A DNA stretch of 64,000 nt from positions 3,945,963-4,009,962 of the forward strand of contig NC_087382.1 in assembly GCF_963675165.1 (NCBI RefSeq), in the 5' to 3' direction. Shown here piece by piece: positions 61,101-64,000 of the stretch. The notes below the pieces were generated by a model, which saw only the letters and a list, made by a program, of their open reading frames with translations, was not told the DNA's origin and did not search any database. Position 1 is the first letter of the stretch. The number at the start of each line of letters is the position of its first letter. The translations under genes were made by a program, and so were the position numbers. This stretch comes from Halichondria panicea (Eukaryota; Porifera; Demospongiae; Suberitida; Halichondriidae).

Positions 61101-62653
61101 TTTTCGTTCCTCGAAATTCATTTTCTAGTAGTAATCGAAAAGAAATATTGTCTTTGATACATGAAAACGTTCACTCTGGTCTTCGATCTGCTTACAAAGC
61201 CCTGAAATACACGTATGAGGAGCCTGAAGTTGCATTTTTCCATGAATTTCCTGAGTCTCCAACTGAAATAAATCACCAAGTGCCCCGCCACCCAGCTCGT
61301 GTTCTGGCTGAGGATGATGTTATGAGGTGTACTCTATGCAAGAAGACGTATAAGCTAGAAGACGGTCATAAAGATTGGCTCTCTGCTTGTTGTAAGTATA
61401 AGACCATGATATAGTAGTCTATAAAGGCACATTCATTCTCTTGCCATATAACGAGCGAGAGGTTGGCGAATAAGCCATTTGAACCGATTTGGCGTGGCTA
61501 GTATTTTAATGGCATGCATCCACTGCTTAGTTTTAAAATTGGCAGTTTTAAGATTAAATGTGCTTTTTTGTGCATACCTGGTGACATATTTTCACAGGTA
61601 AATTTGTTTGCGAATTCACTGTTTAGCTTTTTTGCTGGTATTAAATTCTTGCTCCAGTTGTGAAATTAATATTATTCATAACGTTTCTAATTACTCACAA
61701 GTGCATTGCAATTTCCAATTATCTGCGAGTACACATTTTTGCGATTTTACTCTTATTTGCCAGAAATAGCAGAAATTAATACTCGCGAAAATATGTCACC
61801 TTAAGGTACTATCAATCATCCAGGTCTGAAAAGTCTTTAGCAAAAAATTAAAAATAAGTGGGGACTGACTTAGAAGTCAGTCCCCACTTATTTTTAATTT
61901 TTTGCGGTCAGCTATAGATCAGTGTGTGTGTAATTTGCTCTATGTGCAATCTATTGGTCATTCCGATCCTCAGTTAAATAGCAAATTTGGATGTCCTATT
62001 CTCTCTCTATACTATAGGCATTGCTGTACATGAGGATGATCAAGGGGGTGAAAATCAATTGTGTACTAACAACTTGCAAGACATTTTCTCTGAATTAATG
62101 GGTGCCATTAATGAATGGTTTGCATTGGGCCTTGCTTTAGGGATTCAAGATCCCATGCTTCAGGAAATAGAATCTAATAAAAAAAGCAACAAAGATCGTT
62201 TGCGTGAAATGCTGGCCCACTGGTTGCGAACTTCACCTTCTCGTACATGGCGTGACATTTGCAATGGCCTCAGAAGTAACACTGTCGAACACTACGTTCT
62301 AGCGGATAAAATTGAGAAGAAATACAACAATGGTAAAATTAGTGTGATCGTGTAAAGTTTACTATTATAGCCAAACACCATGCAGGTCAGCTATGTTGGA
62401 AGCAAAGAAAAAGTTGGTCTAATAATGCGTGACTGTGTTCGTATATTGAAACTTTCTTTTTACTCACTGACTTGCTTCCCATGCAGGTGACTCGTCCCGA
62501 CCACCGGGCCGTCATCCCCCTATCACTGGTGAGAAGAGAGAGGCCACTAAACACACTGAGCAAGGTGAGACTGTCGGTTGTTGGTTGGTCTATTTTACTG
62601 GTAAGTGTCTCCATGCAGTTCTCCCCAAGAAACCTCGGTCAGAGAAGCAGTGA
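58196..62653 (+). CDS. Ankyrin repeat - ROCO-type GTPase - death domain protein, 5' end not found, one frameshift
   Basis: Exons: 58196-58425, 58841-58942 (ankyrin repeats, e.g. TPLHFACWSGHKDTVQWLVE), 59224-61391 (GTPase and COR-like), 62018-62332 (death-like helical domain, LREMLAHWLRTSPSRTWRDI), 62487-62564, 62619-62653 (basic tail, stop). Phases agree throughout. GTPase motifs: P-loop GMAGTGKTST, DxGGQ as DSGGQPHF, and THKD in the G4 position. The COR-like part ends with SGLRSAYKALKYTYEEPEVA and MRCTLCKKTYK. At 61121-61124 one T is missing: ORF reads LEIH then must shift by one to FSSSNRKEILSLIH, restoring the family pattern; a T-run sequencing error or a true lesion. The start codon lies in an undetected upstream exon. 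Such proteins are cytosolic and thought to link stress or danger sensing to death-domain signalling. Confidence 0.75.
61580..61800. mobile_element. GTGACATATTTTC-family MITE in a ROCO-gene intron
   Basis: GGTGACATATTTTCACAGGT at the left, CGCGAAAATATGTCACC at the right followed by TTAA. Confidence 0.75.
61840..61905. repeat. Perfect 32 bp-arm hairpin with 2-base loop
   Basis: GCAAAAAATTAAAAATAAGT runs into GGGGACTGACTT, loop AG, then the exact reverse complement. In the intron before the death-domain exon. Confidence 0.8.
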
Positions 62654-63293
62654 GGGAGGAAAATAAACTATACGTGCACTTTCAGTTGACGTTCGCTTCC
62701 TCATATAGAGAATAGAAATACGTAGTACAATTTTCTCGTAAATTTTTCCCCTAACACAATTCATTAATTGTTATAATTATTGACCGTTAATATTAACCTC
62801 TTGTTATCTCAAGTGCTTGCGCGTAGTTTAAGTGGTTTGCGGACGGTGATCATGAAGCTATATATATAATTACCTTAAGGTGACATATTTTCACAGGTAG
62901 ATTTGTTTGCGTTTTTACACATTTTGCTGGTATAATTTTTTGCGAAATGTCGATCTGGATACATTAAACAATAGGGCGGCCAATTATTTGCGAGTACTAA
63001 TTTTTGCGATTTTACTCTCATTCGCAGAAATAGCAGAAATTAATACACGCGAAAATATGGGTTTCATCTAAGGAGTATGCTACAGGTCATGCATGAATAA
63101 ACATCCTGTATGATAATTACATAATTAATTTTAACCTCTTTGTGAGGCTGCAAGCACTATAGATCTGTGCATCATGTTGATAGAATGCAATCATCAATTA
63201 TCTCTCATCAAAATACATAGTTGTTAACCAGCTTAAGCTTATAGCTTATGTAGTTGCTGGACATTGAACTACTACTACTGTATACTGCTGAGA
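62540..63293 (+). repeat. Right copy of the segmental duplication flanking the array
   Basis: From GAGGCCACTAAACACACTGA onward matches 24766-25910: last ROCO-gene exons, TATAGAGAATAGAAATACGT, the MITE (62874-63059, right end deleted, no nested element), GGGTTTCATCTAAGGAGTAT and the unit 5' flank. Confidence 0.85.
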
Positions 63294-63648
63294 ATGAGTG
63301 TCCTTGTATTGTGTATGAGCTGCCTGTGTCTATGGCTGGGGAAGGTGAGTGGTATAATAGTCAGTAGCTGCAGTTGAGAGTACCAATGCTTGCAGCTCAG
63401 TGTACTGGTGTCTGTAGACTATGTGGTACAAGTGAAGATACTCTCCTACAGTAATCCATCCAACAGACGCTTTGATGGTCAATGTTGTGATCCAGACAAC
63501 GGTGAAGGATGTACCCTTGGAGAGCGCTGTGACACCTTTTTTGCCTACTGTCTTGTGCCACTTTTCAATACTACCATAGTGTGCCCCAATACTGCTCCCG
63601 GATTTTTTGCATTTAGTTCACGTACCATCACTGACGGGGCAGACATTG
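63294..63648 (+). pseudogene. Array unit 11: truncated MNNL gene copy
   Basis: Signal exon 63294-63344 (first ATG is ATA, as in unit 4), MNNL exon from 63406 with CCDPDNGEGCTLGERCD, the unit 3 type. Homology to the family stops at GGGGCAGACATTGA (63648), before the splice donor, and a TAG follows. The remaining part may be displaced beyond the window by an insertion or lost. Confidence 0.8.
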
Positions 63649-64000
63649 AGTAGCCCATTTATTTGTAAACTTACCAGAGAACTTTTAAAGCTAAGCTATA
63701 AAATTTTCAGAAGATATTACTCTAATCAAAAGTGTACCTAAAAACCAGTAAATGATGAATTATAGACACTGTGAGCATATGTAAGACCCATAAAGGGATG
63801 GTCAGGATACCTAAACCATTAATCTATTGTGTGATAAAAGTCTAAGACCTTAGCTGTTTAAGGTTAGTGTTTTATTACTCTAACCGGTTACCCACTATAA
63901 CAATTTGCTGTTGTTCTATTAATCACCACAAACCCACCACCTTATGTTTCAATGGAAACATTTTTGGATATGTTGTAGTTCAGTCATTCATCTACACACG
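63649..64000. other. Non-homologous sequence after the unit 11 break
   Basis: AT-rich, no gene or known element recognised. Could be the left part of an inserted element whose other end lies outside the window. Confidence 0.4.

Overview
The window reads as animal nuclear DNA, most likely from a demosponge; the resemblance is to Amphimedon-type genomes (AT-rich, many ATAATTAT and GCATGCATG words, short GT-AG introns, dense small inverted-repeat elements). That assignment is inference from sequence style and gene content; no search was run. There is one 200-base assembly gap (6109-6308).

Layout. 1-3.7 kb: the last five exons of an MPND-like JAMM/MPN+ metalloprotease gene (+). 3.9-5.5 kb: a complete four-exon gene (-) for an unrecognised single-pass membrane protein. 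5.8-6.1 kb: the first two exons of a secreted or surface protein (+), lost in the gap. 6.3-23.6 kb: gene-poor and repeat-rich, with a long terminal-inverted-repeat element, a ~160 bp satellite (8.75-10.87 kb), one small ORF (11.8 kb) and many MITE-like repeats. 23.6-24.8 kb: a broken HEXXH metallopeptidase gene joined to a duplicated fragment of the ankyrin/ROCO/death-domain gene that lies intact-looking at 58.2-62.7 kb.

25.9-54.3 kb (plus a truncated copy at 63.3 kb) is the centrepiece: a head-to-tail array of ten related genes and one truncated copy, called units 1-11 here. Each has a signal-peptide exon, an exon with the first part of a Notch-ligand N-terminal (MNNL/C2) domain, one large exon with the rest of that domain plus 4-7 EGF repeats, a transmembrane exon and one or more cytoplasmic exons. 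The DSL domain expected of Delta/Jagged is collapsed to its first two or three cysteines. Two unrelated cytoplasmic tail classes occur: class A (ITIM-like VSYATV, PVYESV, DIYDDV) in units 1, 4, 5, 8, 9, and class B (up to three NPxY motifs plus YELAP and YETP) in units 2, 3, 6, 7, 10. Tail order is A-BB-AA-BB-AA-B, and similar N-terminal types recur with both tails. Units 4, 7 and 10 have fully open, phase-consistent exon chains; the others carry frameshifts, a stop, deletions or transposon insertions.

The paralogues act as empty-site controls, so several transposon insertions and their target duplications can be read directly: a 752 bp element inside the unit 2 signal-peptide exon, a 1,088 bp element in a unit 2 intron, a foldback element in a unit 7 intron and TA-site MITEs. 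Direct copies of a death-domain-gene 3' end plus unit promoter flank the array on both sides, pointing to unequal recombination as its source. The proteins look like variable cell-surface ligands with two alternative intracellular outputs; whether they act in Notch signalling, adhesion or self/non-self recognition is open.
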